Assembly: GCF_900005765.1 (NCBI RefSeq) | Contig: NC_041692.1 | Span: 1,178,001-1,242,000 of the forward strand | DNA length: 64,000 nucleotides | Source: Plasmodium relictum | Lineage: Eukaryota; Apicomplexa; Aconoidasida; Haemosporida; Plasmodiidae | Direction: 5' to 3' | Position numbers and translations under genes: made by a program | Shown: positions 22,065 through 34,900 of the stretch, in pieces | How the letters are laid out: each line of letters opens with the position of its first letter | Position numbering within the stretch: the stretch's first letter is position 1 | The notes under the pieces: generated by a model | Seen by the model: the letters and a program-made list of their open reading frames with translations, nothing else | Database searches by the model: none | What the model was told of the DNA's origin: nothing

Positions 22065-23742
22065 ATTCCACATGATTTAATGAAAAAAAATATTTTTAAA
22101 TACTCAAAAAGTAAAAGAAATAAAACTTTAATTTTAATTTTTTTATATTTTTTTCACCACAAAGAAAAAAACCGTAAACACTTAAATGATTCCAAATATT
22201 TTTTGTAAACAAGAAAAAAAAAAATGCTTAAATGAGATATATTTCAATTTTGTAATATTAGAAGGGAAAACAAGTGTAAATTATTTAAGATTATAAATAT
22301 TGTGTAAAATGATTTTGGTTGAAGAAAATAATTTTATTGAATTGGAAGCATTATTAGTCTTGTAAATATACTTTAATTTTCTTTTTATCTCTTTTTTATA
22401 AATATATATTATATTTTTATGTAAAAATATAAAAAGAACATTTTAGTAAAAAAAAAGAGAGAATAGCTTGCTTATTTTTTCATAAAAAAGAAATTATTCC
22501 TAGAAGGGAAATTGGTATTTACTAAATAAATATATATATATATATATATATACTTTTTAGTTTATGAAATATAAAAATTTATTCACATTATAATATTTTT
22601 TATATCATTTTAACATGAAGAATAAAGTAATATATATATAAAGGAATTAATTTATAAGCTAGTTTTATTCATATTGGCTTTTTTTTTTTTTTTCTTATCC
22701 ATTATATATATATATATATTAACGAAAAAAAAAAGGTGCATGTGTATATATTTGTGCTAATTAGAAAAAGAATAAACTTTCCATGAATTAAATGAAGTGG
22801 TAAAATAATTTGAGGACTATATTACACCTTTACAATAATTATTTTTATTTTCTTTGAAATTACATTAGAAATTAAAACATAAAACAATTGAAAAATTATA
22901 ATTTTTTTCTTATTTTATTTTATTTCACTTCCTAAATTTTTACAAAATCTTGAGCATTAATCTCTAATGTGATTTTATAACCTTTATATATTTTTTTATA
23001 AATCTTAAAATCCGTTTAGAATTATAGATATAAAAAAATATATAGTGTTAATTTTTTTTTAAGCCTAAACGTTTATTTGAAAATTTAATAAGAAAAAATT
23101 TTTTTTTTCTTTTTTTTTTCTTTTTTTTTTTCATGCATGCATTTACAGGACTTTCACTTTTTTTTTGTAACATGAAGAAATTTGTTCTATAAAATTCTTA
23201 TATGCGATAATTTTTCTAAGATATAAATATGTAATGATTAAAATACAAGAATACGCAATACATTATAAATTTTTTATTATTGTGCATTTAATAGAAAAAA
23301 AAAGGAAAAAAACAGAAAAAAGAGAAAAAAAAAAAAAAATTAAAATTAAGACAAGTTTTATATAAACAACAGAATAATTCAATTTGTAACTTTTTAAAAA
23401 TAGAATAATTTAATATATATATATTCACTTTATTAAGAGATTTTCTATATTTTACTAATACCCTTCAAGCAAATATAAAATTAAAAAAAATTTTAATTAA
23501 AAAGTGTTTATTTCTTTTTCTTATTTTTTTCTTTTTTTTTTAAGTATATTATATACTTTCTCTAATTTTATTTTCAGAATTTTGAGTAAAATATCAATTA
23601 CTTTATATTTTATATTTGCTTTATTATATATATTTTTTATTTTTGTTCTGTATTATAATATATTTCATTATCTAAATTCTATTTCGTTGTACTTCATTTT
23701 TGTTTTAATATAGCATTATCATTTAATTTATTTTTTTTTAAG
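22065..23742. other. Non-coding spacer upstream of PTRAMP
   Basis: Holds the 3' end of the PPPDE gene and the PTRAMP promoter region. It includes (TA)n at about 22531-22551, a poly(T)/C tract before 23130, and the candidate ApiAP2 sites listed separately. A hydrophobic frame at 23504-23713 is A/T-rich noise. Confidence 0.6.
23132..23286. promoter_or_regulatory. TGCATGCA and GTGCA motifs upstream of PTRAMP
   Basis: A perfect palindromic TGCATGCA at 23134-23141 lies inside CATGCATGCAT, and a GTGCA at 23282-23286 follows. They are about 600 and 460 bases upstream of the PTRAMP ATG. TGCATGCA is the reported AP2-Sp/AP2-EXP-type motif, and GTGCA is the reported AP2-I core found before invasion genes. 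Both fit a gene used by invasive stages. Their activity here is inference. Confidence 0.4.
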
Positions 23743-24771
23743 ATGCTTAAATTTATCTTTTTTAATATTTTTTATATCCTTTTTTATTATAAAGGAATAC
23801 TAACAAATAATTTTAAAATTAGAAATAATGACAATTTTTTACAGATTTTTGAGAAAAATAACAACTATAATGTTGAGATATTAGAACCTGAATGTATATC
23901 AGAAAACAAATTAGAAATCAATCAAGTGAATGAAATTGTTCCCTTTAATAGAAAAGAATTTTTAATGCATGATTATAATATTATAAGAAATTCTAAATTT
24001 TTTAATGGAGGTACTTTAGAACTTTATAATTCGAAAGAAAAAAAAGGTAAGAGTTATGTAGTTTTAACATTTTATATAGGAGATTTAAAATTTCCACAAA
24101 GTGATAATTTGTTTCCCTATGAAGTAAATTTAGTTTTGAATGTAGTTCCATCTAATAAAAATAATACTTGCAGGAATAATATCTATATTGTTAGTTTATT
24201 AAAAACAATTGAAGTGAATAACCCATCTGAATTTGAAATTTTAGAAGGTCCTATAAAGATTACAACTAGTAGAACATCAGGAATTTTTAGAATTAATGTA
24301 ACTAACTTTTTCGAGGGTGAAAAATGGAAAGTTTTTTCAAAAAATAAAATTTCTTTTTTTATTAAACCAGAAGATTATTGTTACACAGAAATAGAGAGTA
24401 AATTAAATAAGCCAGCGTTAATAATTGAAAAAAAAAACGTTTTTTACACAGATTGGGGTGAATGGTCACAATGTTCAATGCCTTGTGATCATATTGATAA
24501 TATTCAAATAAGAGAAAGGAATTGTATTAAAGAAACTAGTGATTGCTTCAAAGGTGATTTAAAAGAATCAAGACATTGTTTAGCTAATTTACCAAGTTGT
24601 AATGAATCGTTAAGTGTAGATAGTTTTTCAAGTTTAAAGATTATTTTAATTGTTCTGCCTTTAGTCCTCGTTATTTCTATAATAATAATATTGTATCATA
24701 TATTTTATAGAAAAAAAGGAGCAGAAAAAGAATTATTTGAAAATGTAGCTGGAAGATTTATGTATGATTAA
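23743..24771 (+). CDS. PTRAMP: Thrombospondin-related apical membrane protein (PTRAMP)
   Basis: A 342-residue type I membrane protein. It has a hydrophobic signal (residues 2-19), an ectodomain of about 210 residues with few cysteines, and a single thrombospondin type 1 repeat at about 229-288. It then has one membrane segment (about 298-323, IILIVLPLVLVISIIIILYHI) and a short basic then acidic tail ending AGRFMYD. In the TSR, WGEWSQCSMPC carries the WxxWxxC signature and IRERNC the basic strand. PTRAMP is carried in micronemes to the merozoite surface; in P. falciparum it binds CSS and supports the RIPR-CyRPA-RH5 complex during red cell entry. Size and domain order match the family, and the locus fits the P. 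falciparum position (PF3D7_1218000, from memory). Single exon; the ATG immediately precedes the signal. Confidence 0.92.
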   Translation: MLKFIFFNIFYILFYYKGILTNNFKIRNNDNFLQIFEKNNNYNVEILEPECISENKLEINQVNEIVPFNRKEFLMHDYNIIRNSKFFNGGTLELYNSKEKKGKSYVVLTFYIGDLKFPQSDNLFPYEVNLVLNVVPSNKNNTCRNNIYIVSLLKTIEVNNPSEFEILEGPIKITTSRTSGIFRINVTNFFEGEKWKVFSKNKISFFIKPEDYCYTEIESKLNKPALIIEKKNVFYTDWGEWSQCSMPCDHIDNIQIRERNCIKETSDCFKGDLKESRHCLANLPSCNESLSVDSFSSLKIILIVLPLVLVISIIIILYHIFYRKKGAEKELFENVAGRFMYD

Positions 24772-25164
24772 CTAAAACTATTTCTAGAAAAGAAATTTTC
24801 ACATCTTCATATTAAATATGAAAAGAAAAATAATGTAATTTTTTATATTTACTACAATTACATATTGAAATTTAAAAATAGAACCTCATTTAAGTATATC
24901 CACCATTTAATAAATATTACAAATTATGAATAAATTATTTTTTTGTTTTTACTTTATTTTGTTTTTTATGTTTTGTTACTGAAACATTTTTTTGTTAAAG
25001 AATATTCTTAATTTTTAAGTCATTGTTTTCATATTTATCTAACAATTATATATTTCTTATATTCTTTTTTTAGTCTCAATTGGTGATTCTTTATATATAT
25101 ATAAATTATTTTAATACTATAATTTTTTTTTATTCTTAATTTTTTCATTATATTACCTTTTGAT

Positions 25165-25203
<39 letters not shown>

Positions 25204-26621
25204 GTAATTTATATAAAGAATTAAGATTAAATAATTAAATTTAAAATAAAACATATAAATATAATTCTATTTTCACTGAAACTTTTTTAGTTTTAAATTT
25301 AATATTAACAGCTATCCATTTAAGTGTACAGTAAAATATACTTTTTTAACACTAAATATATTTTTATTTTACATGAAATTTTTTTTTTTTATTCATACTT
25401 TTAACTATATAAGTATACTTAAGTAAAATTTCATATTTCTTTTTTAATTTTACAATCATAAATATAAAATCTTGTGTGATTCATATATTCCTTACAACAA
25501 AAAAAATCTAATTTTTTATGTATTTTTTTTTTTTTTAAATATATAACTCCTGTATAGATATAAAGATATACATTGCATTTTATGTAAAAAATCTAAGGTA
25601 ATCATAATAATTTGAACTTATATTTTTAATTTTTTTTTAAATGTTTCCAAAAAAAAAAAAAGTTTGTGTATGAGCAAAATTTTAGAATAACAATATAATA
25701 TATGTTTCTTCTCCACTTAGAATAATATGAGAAGAAATATTTTTATAATTCTTTTTATGATTGCTTTATTTTTTTCAGTTAACTTGAAAACTTTTTATTA
25801 TTTTTATCTTAATCTTTATAAATTTAAAGAAAAAAAAGCTAAAAATTTTTGTAGATTCATTTTGAACCTTTTTGTTTTTACATGCAATTCAACTAGTTAA
25901 ACAGGAATGTCTAGTAGACAAAATTAAGAATAAAAATAGTTAACTATTTTATTAATAGAAATTAGCTTTCTGGCTGACCGGATTCTACTTATGATAGCAT
26001 TTTTATTTTATGTTGTAAAAATTCATTTCATTCCAAATATTTATTTTTAATTTTTTTTTCTTCTTGTATAAAATATAGAAGTATATAATTCCCTTATTTG
26101 AAAAGATTATAGTCAAAAATAAATGAACTAATGTAAAATAAAATATTGAATTACAAAAAAGAAAAAAAAACATTTAGATATAAAACAATTTTTTGTTTTT
26201 TTTTTTGGGTGTCTATTTTTATATAAGAATGCTTTTATACTTAAACATGCATATGAAGTTTTTATATTTAAAAAAAACAATTTTTATTTAATTATTTATT
26301 ATTAAATTTTTTTACTTCATTATATATATATATATATAACTTGTATATGTTATTCTAGCAAAACTTTTTAAATTATATTGTCTATTGATGAGATATTTTT
26401 ATTCAAGAAATAATAAAAAAAAAAAAAAACTATATTACTATTTAGCTTCTATTTAATAAAAACTGTCAAATTTTTTAAGAATACGATGAATTTTCTCTCT
26501 TGAAATTATAATGAATAATCATTACTAATCATGAACAGAAATATATATATATATATATAATTTAAAAAAAATAAGTAATACAAGTAGTCATATATATTAA
26601 TACTCCCATTGTGTATAAGAA
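24772..26621. other. Non-coding spacer between the two TSR genes
   Basis: About 1.85 kb. Contains a (CT)n-(AT)n compound microsatellite at about 25165-25201, CATGCA (reverse of TGCATG) at 25881-25886 and 26246-26251, and an 11-base palindrome GTCTAGTAGAC near 25910. A 57-residue frame with a signal-like start lies at 25727-25900 and is treated as a finding rather than a gene. Confidence 0.55.
25165..25201. repeat. Compound (CT)n-(AT)n microsatellite
   Basis: About nine CT units run directly into about ten AT units. CT runs are unusual in this A/T-dominated sequence. Confidence 0.9.
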
Positions 26622-28366
26622 ATGAATATTTGTATTAATAATAAATATAGAAAATTCAGAATCATAATATTAATTCTTTATTTTTCATTAATAAAATTAG
26701 ATGCTCTTACAATAAACAATAAAAAAAAATCAAATTCACCCTATAAAAATGAAGAAAAAAGTATTCCAATCAATAAAGTAATACCTTATTTTGATGAAGT
26801 AATGACAATTTATCATGATAATATATTGAAAAAAGTAAATAGTGAAAATAATATATGTATTAAATCTATTAAAAATCATAATTCTTTAAATCCTCCATTT
26901 GAAACAAAATACAAAATTAACAGTCAAGAATTTGTTGCAGATATAAAGCGTGAAAGTAATATATTTAACTATACAAAAAGGCTTCTAAAAAATTTGAATT
27001 TCGATATATGTAACAAAATATTAGAATTTTCTATTCCATCTAATAAACATATATGCGAATTTCATTCTTTTTACAATTACTTTTTATATATTGATTACTT
27101 AAGGAAGGAAAAAACTGAAAAAATAGAAAAAGAACTAGAAGAAGGAGGATTTATATTTATTAAATTACCTGAAATTTATAATTTAAAATTAGGTATTGCA
27201 AACTTTGCTGAAGATGAATACATTATAAAAAATGGAACATTAGAAAATAATTTTATAAAAATTGATGTTACGACTATTATATCAAATAATGTATGTTCAA
27301 ATTCCAATAAAGAAGAACTTGATGATGAGGAAAATGAAAATAACAAATCATTCTACAATCAAAATGAAGTAAAAAATGCAAGATTTGCTATTATAACTTC
27401 ACATAAATTAAGTGATATTATTATTTTTTCAATTAAAAATATAAATCTTGATTATTTACATAATTACAAAAATATGAAAAATGTTGTAAAACTAAAGAAA
27501 CGTAAAATAGAAGATTAAAATTATCTTTATTTTTTCTTTATATTTATCGTTTATCAAAGATACTAATAATCACTATGCATTTAATATTTTATTCTAATTG
27601 AATACTTATAATTCTTTTTTCTTCTTTTTTATTTTAGATATAAAAAGTAAATATATGGAATGGGAAGATTGGTCTCCATGCTATAGTGAATGTAAAAATA
27701 ATTTTGCTTATAAATGTAGATATAATAACTGCAAAGATGACAAAAACTTTTGTGATCAAAATTTTCATATCAATTTTCATGAATGTGAATCTACTACATG
27801 CGATGAACTATTAAAAGGTTATTAAAGAATAAACAAAAAAAAAAAATTGTTTACTTGGAAAATATATTAATTTAAAAATATCTCTTTTATAATGTATGAT
27901 ATTCGAAAAAAATATATTTTATTTTATTTTTCTCATATCAATATAGAGGATAATGAAAAAATCAGAGAAGATGTAATGAATCCTTTAGACAACGATGAAA
28001 TAAAAATTAAAGATGTAAATATGTTAAGAGATACTAAAGATAAAAATAACATAAATTTCTTTATGTGGCTAATAAATAGTAATACTAATAAGATAATATA
28101 TATATATATATATATACACATTCACATATAAAATATTTGTTGTTTCTTTTTATTTTTAGACAAAAAGTTATCGCTTGGTTTATTAATATTTGTTATAGGG
28201 GTCATAATATTAAGCTGCATATATTGTTATATAAAGTAATTTTTTTTTCTTTCTTTTTTCTTTTTTTAAAAAGTTTAATTATTAAAATATTTTTTTTTGT
28301 ATTTGTTTTAGTTCCAGTTTAAACTTCTATAATGATGAAGAATATTATGTATCAAAATATATGTGA
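26622..28366 (+). CDS. Single-TSR type I membrane protein, 5 exons, unnamed
   Basis: Exons 26622-27501, 27638-27817, 27947-28078, 28160-28235 and 28312-28366 join in phase to 440 residues, all with GT/AG sites. Order: signal peptide (hydrophobic residues 13-28), ectodomain of about 270 residues, one TSR, an acidic stalk, a membrane segment and an 18-residue tail with DEEYY ending SKYM. Exon 2 encodes the TSR (about 298-350), starting MEWEDWSPCYSEC with WxxW kept and seven cysteines, but without the usual CSVTCG. Exon 4 encodes the membrane segment (about 402-421, LGLLIFVIGVIILSCIYCYI). The layout matches TRAP-family adhesins of micronemes, and it sits directly downstream of PTRAMP in the same direction. 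I cannot assign it to a named TSR protein. Sporozoite, ookinete or merozoite use is open. Confidence 0.8.
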
Positions 28367-28883
28367 AATTTCTATATATTTATAGAAAAAAATTAAAAAA
28401 AAATTTTCTTTGTTAATTTTATTCAAACACAATTTTTTTTTTTTTTTCTTGTTATATTTTTTATTCTAAACATTTTTTAAATAACTCTATGAAAAATAAA
28501 AAAATTATTTTTATTAGTTCTTTTATGATATTTTATTGTTTTAAATAATCATACAATATATACATTAATATAAATAACAAAAAGAACTTTTTAATATATC
28601 CCTATTTTTAAATTTCCTTAAATTTCTTAATATAATAATATTAAAAAAAGAGTTTCTATATCTTATGTATATAGTAATAAAAGTGTTAAAATTCGTAAAA
28701 TGAATAGATAAAGAAATGTATATACATTAAAAACGTATAAAAAATTAAAATGTTTTATAATTTACTATTAATAAAACCTTTTAATTAGGAAAAAAAGAAA
28801 TAATTTTTTTTAAGTTATATATATAATTATTTAACATATTTTTATATGACATATTTTTTTTTTCTTAGAACAAGACATATAAA
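28367..28883. other. Non-coding spacer, convergent 3' ends
   Basis: Between the 440-residue TSR gene (plus) and symplekin (minus). A/T-rich, no gene seen. Confidence 0.6.
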
Positions 28884-28941
28884 TCATGTATTTAATAAAT
28901 TCTTCAAGTAATCTGGACACATCCTTTTTGCCTATATAAGA

Positions 28942-28991
<50 letters not shown>

Positions 28992-31900
28992 TTATATATT
29001 TATTAACAAAAAATACGTATATTAAAAAAAGAGAAAAATATGCTATTTTTTTTTGGCTATATAAAGTTTACTTGTTCGTTTGAAGATATTAAATCCACTA
29101 AATCACTTTCAATTGAATGTTTCTGTTGTAAAGCATGAAATAAAATTGTGCATTCGTCCCTTCAAAAAAAAAAAAAATAAATAAATAAATAAATAAATAT
29201 TAACAATATATATATATATATATATGAATATAGAATTTATTTTTTATTTATGAACATACGATGGTAACATGAAAAAAATATAAAAAAGGGAATGTTTAAA
29301 ATCTGGCCATAACATAGATATACACATTAAACATCCTTTCCAAATGAATTTATTATTCCATATTTTTTTTTGTATTAATAAAGGAATAATAATACTACTA
29401 ATATATTCTCTTAATATATCAATGTTTTTTGTAATTTGACACAAAAATCTTCCATATATAGGAAATATAGAATTAGTGTGTTCTGCTATTTGCTGAATTA
29501 TACTAGCTAAATCTTTTATTGTTATATCATTGTACATTTTATGGTTCTCCTCATCATCAACTGTATTTAAATTAACTTTCGTTACAAAGTAATCTAACAT
29601 AATTTTTTGAATGTTTTTATTCTTATTTAGGTTATAATAAAAATAAAATATTTCAATATTCGTTATATAATAAGATTCATTTTCATTTTTATTTTCTTTT
29701 TCCTTTTCTAAAATATAAGAATAGGGTAATTTAATGATATTATTAATGCAACACTTCAAAATCTCAATTTTTTTATTTTCCTCCATATTATTTTTTATTA
29801 TATCATTAAATATTTGTAAAGTTTGTTCTTTTTTTAAAAATCCAATTAATTCGATAATAAAATAAAAATTATTATTTTCTAAATATAAATTATAACAAAA
29901 ATTTAAAAAGTTCGTATTGTTTTCTTTAGGGGAAGATTCATATAATTTTTTACTAATATATTTTATTATTTCTATATTAATTTGAAATGAATTGTTTTCA
30001 TGTAAATAAGTTGATTCTGTATTTATTTCTTTTTCTTTTTCTTTTTCTTGTTCGTTTTCTGTTTCACTTTTTCTATTTTCTATTTCCTCTTTGATTTCAT
30101 TATCTCCATATAACTTTTCTCTTATTTTTTCTGTGTTTTCTTTCACGGCATTATTATATTCATTTTTTAAATTGTCTTCATTTTGCTTATTTATTTTGTT
30201 ATTGTATTTTAATATTCTAAAAAATTCTTCATGAAATAATGATTTTAATAACGGTAAAGTAGCTATAAATTTGTTTAGTAAAATATTCTTTATTTTTGTA
30301 TTTATACAATTACTATATATAAATAAATATAAATGAAAAAATATTGAAGATCTTATACAAATACTTAAAAAATTGTCAATAGAATTTAACAAAAAATTAA
30401 AAATATCTAGTAACTCTAACTGATTACATTCGTTATTTATATTTCCTTTATCTTCCTCTATTGTTTCATTTAAAAATACGTCAAAATTTTGCCAAAATTC
30501 ACTTTTCTTTTTTTCATAAACATTTTCTATTTTTAAAATAACAAAGTTACACAACTCATTAATAAAATCAATACTCACAAAATTTAAAAATATATTTGTT
30601 TTTTTTAATTTATCAAACAACAATTTTTCTTCCATTATATCTATTGTTTTTATAAATAAAAGAACAAAAATTTCTTCTAGCAATATTTTTTGTGATATTT
30701 CATTTCTATGTAAGCATTCTTCTTCTTCTTTTTTTATAAAAAAGTTTATCTTCTCTTCTTCTTCTTTTTCCATTATATCCTTTAACTTTTCATTTCTCAT
30801 AGAAAACTTTCTATCAAAATTATTTATTTCTTGATGAATATCTGTATATGTGTGAGTATTAATAGAATTTGATTCTCCACTTTCAGTTATTCTATTACTA
30901 TTAAAAAAATCTGTTTCTTTTAAAAAGCATTCCAAGGATTCTATTAAATTTGAATTATCAAAATCTTTTATATACTCATTTAATTTGTTATCAATGTATT
31001 CATAATTTTTTGAAAAAAATACACTTTTTTCATAATATTTTATTTTTTCATAATTTACAAAAATAGATATAATATCATTGTAGAAAAAGGAAAAATTGGT
31101 TATTAAAAAATTATGAAGAAAATTAATTAATTCTATTGGCCATAAGTATGAAGCAAAATGAGAAAAAAAAATTATGTCATTTTTTAAATTTGGGAAGTAA
31201 ATGTCGCATATATACAATAAAAATAAAGTAAAAATTTTATGATAATATATATATATTTTTTTAGTATAAACCAGGTAATTTATCGAATTATTATATATTC
31301 CTTTTGAAGCAGTTATTAATTTTTTTAAAAGTTTTCTGACTTCATTACTTGAACTATATACAGTATTAATGTAAATAGACATCATGGTTTTTTTTACTCT
31401 TATATTTTGATTTTTCTTCAATAGATTTGATATTAAAGAAAAACACAAAACATAATTGGATGAATTATGGTTTTTTTCAGAATATTTAATATAATAGTTA
31501 ATATTAAAAAGTTTTTCCTCCATTTCATTTACTTGAGTTGTAATCTTAGTATTATTTTCTTTTTCGTTAATGATTTTATTATGTAACAAGGAACAATTGT
31601 TATTATTATTATTTAAATCATCAAATTTAGTACATAAATTGGTACCATTATTTTTACTGTTATTATTTGTAGTATTACTGCTACTATTATAAATTTCTTT
31701 CACTCTGTCACTATTACAAATGTCATTATTATTTTGATTGTTACTTAAAGAATTACCTTGATGCATATCTTTTTTATTATTTATACTATTATTAGGTAGA
31801 AAATTATTTTTGTATTCAATATCATTTTTACAGGTATTCACATTTACATTATTACTTTTATGATTATTTAATTTTTCTCTTAATAAATTTAATGAATTAT

Positions 31901-34900
31901 CATTTTTGATAACTTCGTTTTCGTCAAATTCAATTTTTTTAATTATTCCATTATGGCAATTCCCTTCTTCATTTAGAAGTGCATCTTCATTTTCTGTATT
32001 TTTTTCATTTGAAAAATCACTATTGCATGAACTTGATTCTACATCAAAATATGAAGAGCTAACAGATTCACTATAATTAAGAGACTTATTTCCTATTTTA
32101 TTCATATCACTTTTAATAAAACTGTTTTTACAGATATTATCCATATTTGAGGAAAGAAGGCTTACATTTTTATCATCACTTTCTTTTATATTAAATTCGT
32201 TATTGGAATATATTTTTTCAGAGGTATTTTTTTTATTATCCATCAATATTTCTTCCTTCATATTATATTCAACATTTTTACTAATATTTTTTTCTCGATG
32301 TTCCTCCTTACTTAAAATTGCGAAATTGCTTTTACTTACTATTTCTTCTAGCATATTCTTTTTAATTACTCCAGATGAATTATCTTCTATTTTACTTTCC
32401 TCATTTTTTAATAATCCTAGTTTTTTCATATTTTGTTCTATTATTTCCTTTTTTTCATTTTTTAAAATCGTTGAATTATCAGAGTTTGAATTATTTATAT
32501 ACCCTTTGTAATCAATATTAATATCTATATTGTTTAACCAAAAAATTAAGTAAATAAAAAAAGAAGATGATAACTTGGGTGTTTCTAATATTTGTTCTAT
32601 GAAAGTTTTTATATATTGATCTCTATAATTTGCTAAAAGTTTTTCATTATGTAAAAAATAAATAATAATATTTAAAATTTCATCATACTTGCATTTCATT
32701 TTAAAGTTCTTTTTTTGTAACTTATTTCTATATATATAACTGTTTTTTTTCAATTTTTTTTTTACTTTATAAAAATAATTATAGCAGACTATTGTATAAC
32801 CTAGTATGTCATTATATTTATTTAATTTTAATTTTTCTAATTTTTTTTTTTTTTTTTTTTCTTGAATATATGAATAAAATAATAAATTATTGCATATTTT
32901 AAATATAGTAGAATAATTTAAAAATATATCATTAGTAGTATTATTATTAAATACATTTGATGAATTAATTTTTATGATATATAAAGTAAGAAAAAAAAAT
33001 TTATATTTTTCTTTCAGCATATCATTTAAAATTATCCTTTTAATAATATTATTTAGAGTTTTTAAATTATTAATTTTTCTAATATATACATTTTCACCTA
33101 ATGTTTGAACTTTATTTTCAAGATTATTATTAAGTATTTGTGTAAAGATAAGAAAAAAGTATAAATCTATATTTCCAAGTATTGTTTCATTATTTTTAAT
33201 ATTATCAAAATATTTTACACTATTCTTCAAAAAAATTTCATAAATATTACTGTAATTCATTTTATTTATTTTAAAAAAATTATTTTTCATGCTCATTTCA
33301 TTTGTTATTTTTTCATCATCCTTTTTAGTATCTAATTCTCTAATATTATTATCATATTTATTAATATTGTTATTGCTATCGATACTATTATGATAAGCAT
33401 TCAAAATATAATGATTTCTATAATTTTCCATTGTAATTCTTTCAATATTATTACTATCACAAGGCATATTGCTATTAAGTATATCTAAAGAATGAGCATT
33501 TGTATCAGTGCTATTTTGATTGTACACAATATCTTGATTATTATCTATAGTATTTTTTTCATAAGGATTAACATAATTTTCATAAATATTATTTTTACTT
33601 AATTTGTTTATATCTGTATTATTATTATTTTTACAAAAAAAATCCATTAATTTATTTTTTCTTGAGCAATCAAATTGCTCATAATATTCTTTATCTAATT
33701 TAAAATTAGTTAGATATAATTTTTTAATAATTTTATTTATAAATATATTTTCTTTTTCTTCTTTTTTATCGTCTTGATTTTCATTTTCGTTTTCATTCAT
33801 TTTAACTTTTAAATAAGACATAATATCTATTTCTTCATTTTTAAATTTTTTATAACCATAATCCTCTTTTCTCAATATATTCTTTTTTACATATTCATAA
33901 TTATAATTTTTCTCATTCAATTTCCTCTTTCTTTCTTTTTCATTACTTGAGTAAACGATATTCAATGATTCAATCTTTTTTTTTATTAATTCATCGGTTG
34001 TTCCATTTTCTCCAATAAGGTTTAATAGCTGAGTTATATATGAATAATAAAAAGGAAAATTAATATTCTTTTTGCATATTAATAAATATAATTCATTTTT
34101 TATATAATGAAACATGCAATCAAATAATTTTTCTTTATAATTATTTATATTTGTGTTATTATTATTGTTACTATAATTTCCTTTTTTTTTTAACTCTTCT
34201 CTTATATCTAATAATTTTTCTACCATTAAAAATATATTTTTAATAAAAAAATTTAAAATAAAAGGATCTTCACGAATTAAATTAAATACATTTTTCATTA
34301 AATGAGTAAGAAAAATTATATTATCTACGCTTATTTGATTTATAGTGTTAATTAAATAATCTTTGTTCATTGGATTTTTTTTTCCTTCTTTTTCTTCTTT
34401 GTTATTTTCTTTATTAAAAAATAAATTTTCGTAAAAATATTCACATTTTATGTATGCTTCATTTTCATTTTTTACATTATTTTTTTCATCTGTTGAAAAT
34501 AATTCTCCATTTGTATTTTTCTCTGTATTACACTTGTTTTTATTAAGATAATATATTAATTTGCCAAAATTTTGAAAATTTGAATTTTCTTTACTATTTC
34601 CTTCTTCATTTTTTATTATGTCTTCATTAACTTTTTCTTCTTTAATAAATTCCTTTTTACCATTTATTTCTTTTTTAATATTCTTATCACTTTCAACTTT
34701 TATTTCTTCAGAAAATACACTTTTTGATGTTTCTTCTTTATTAGTATTTATATCATCTTCGTTATTTTTAATATTTACATTTTTACTTAAATTAAAAATA
34801 ATTAAATCGTTAAACAAACTAATATTTTGTTCTACCCATATTAATATTATTTCATCATACTTTTTTAAATTAACTTTGTTTGTAACTTCATTTAAATAGG

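Noticed and set aside
27598-27825. Separate small TSR gene
   Set aside because: The TSR frame has no signal or usable start of its own and joins in phase to exons on both sides, so it is exon 2 of the 440-residue protein.
32203-32511. 102-residue plus-strand frame inside symplekin
   Set aside because: Antisense to a clear coding exon; Ser/Phe/Ile pattern is the mirror of Glu/Lys/Asn codons.
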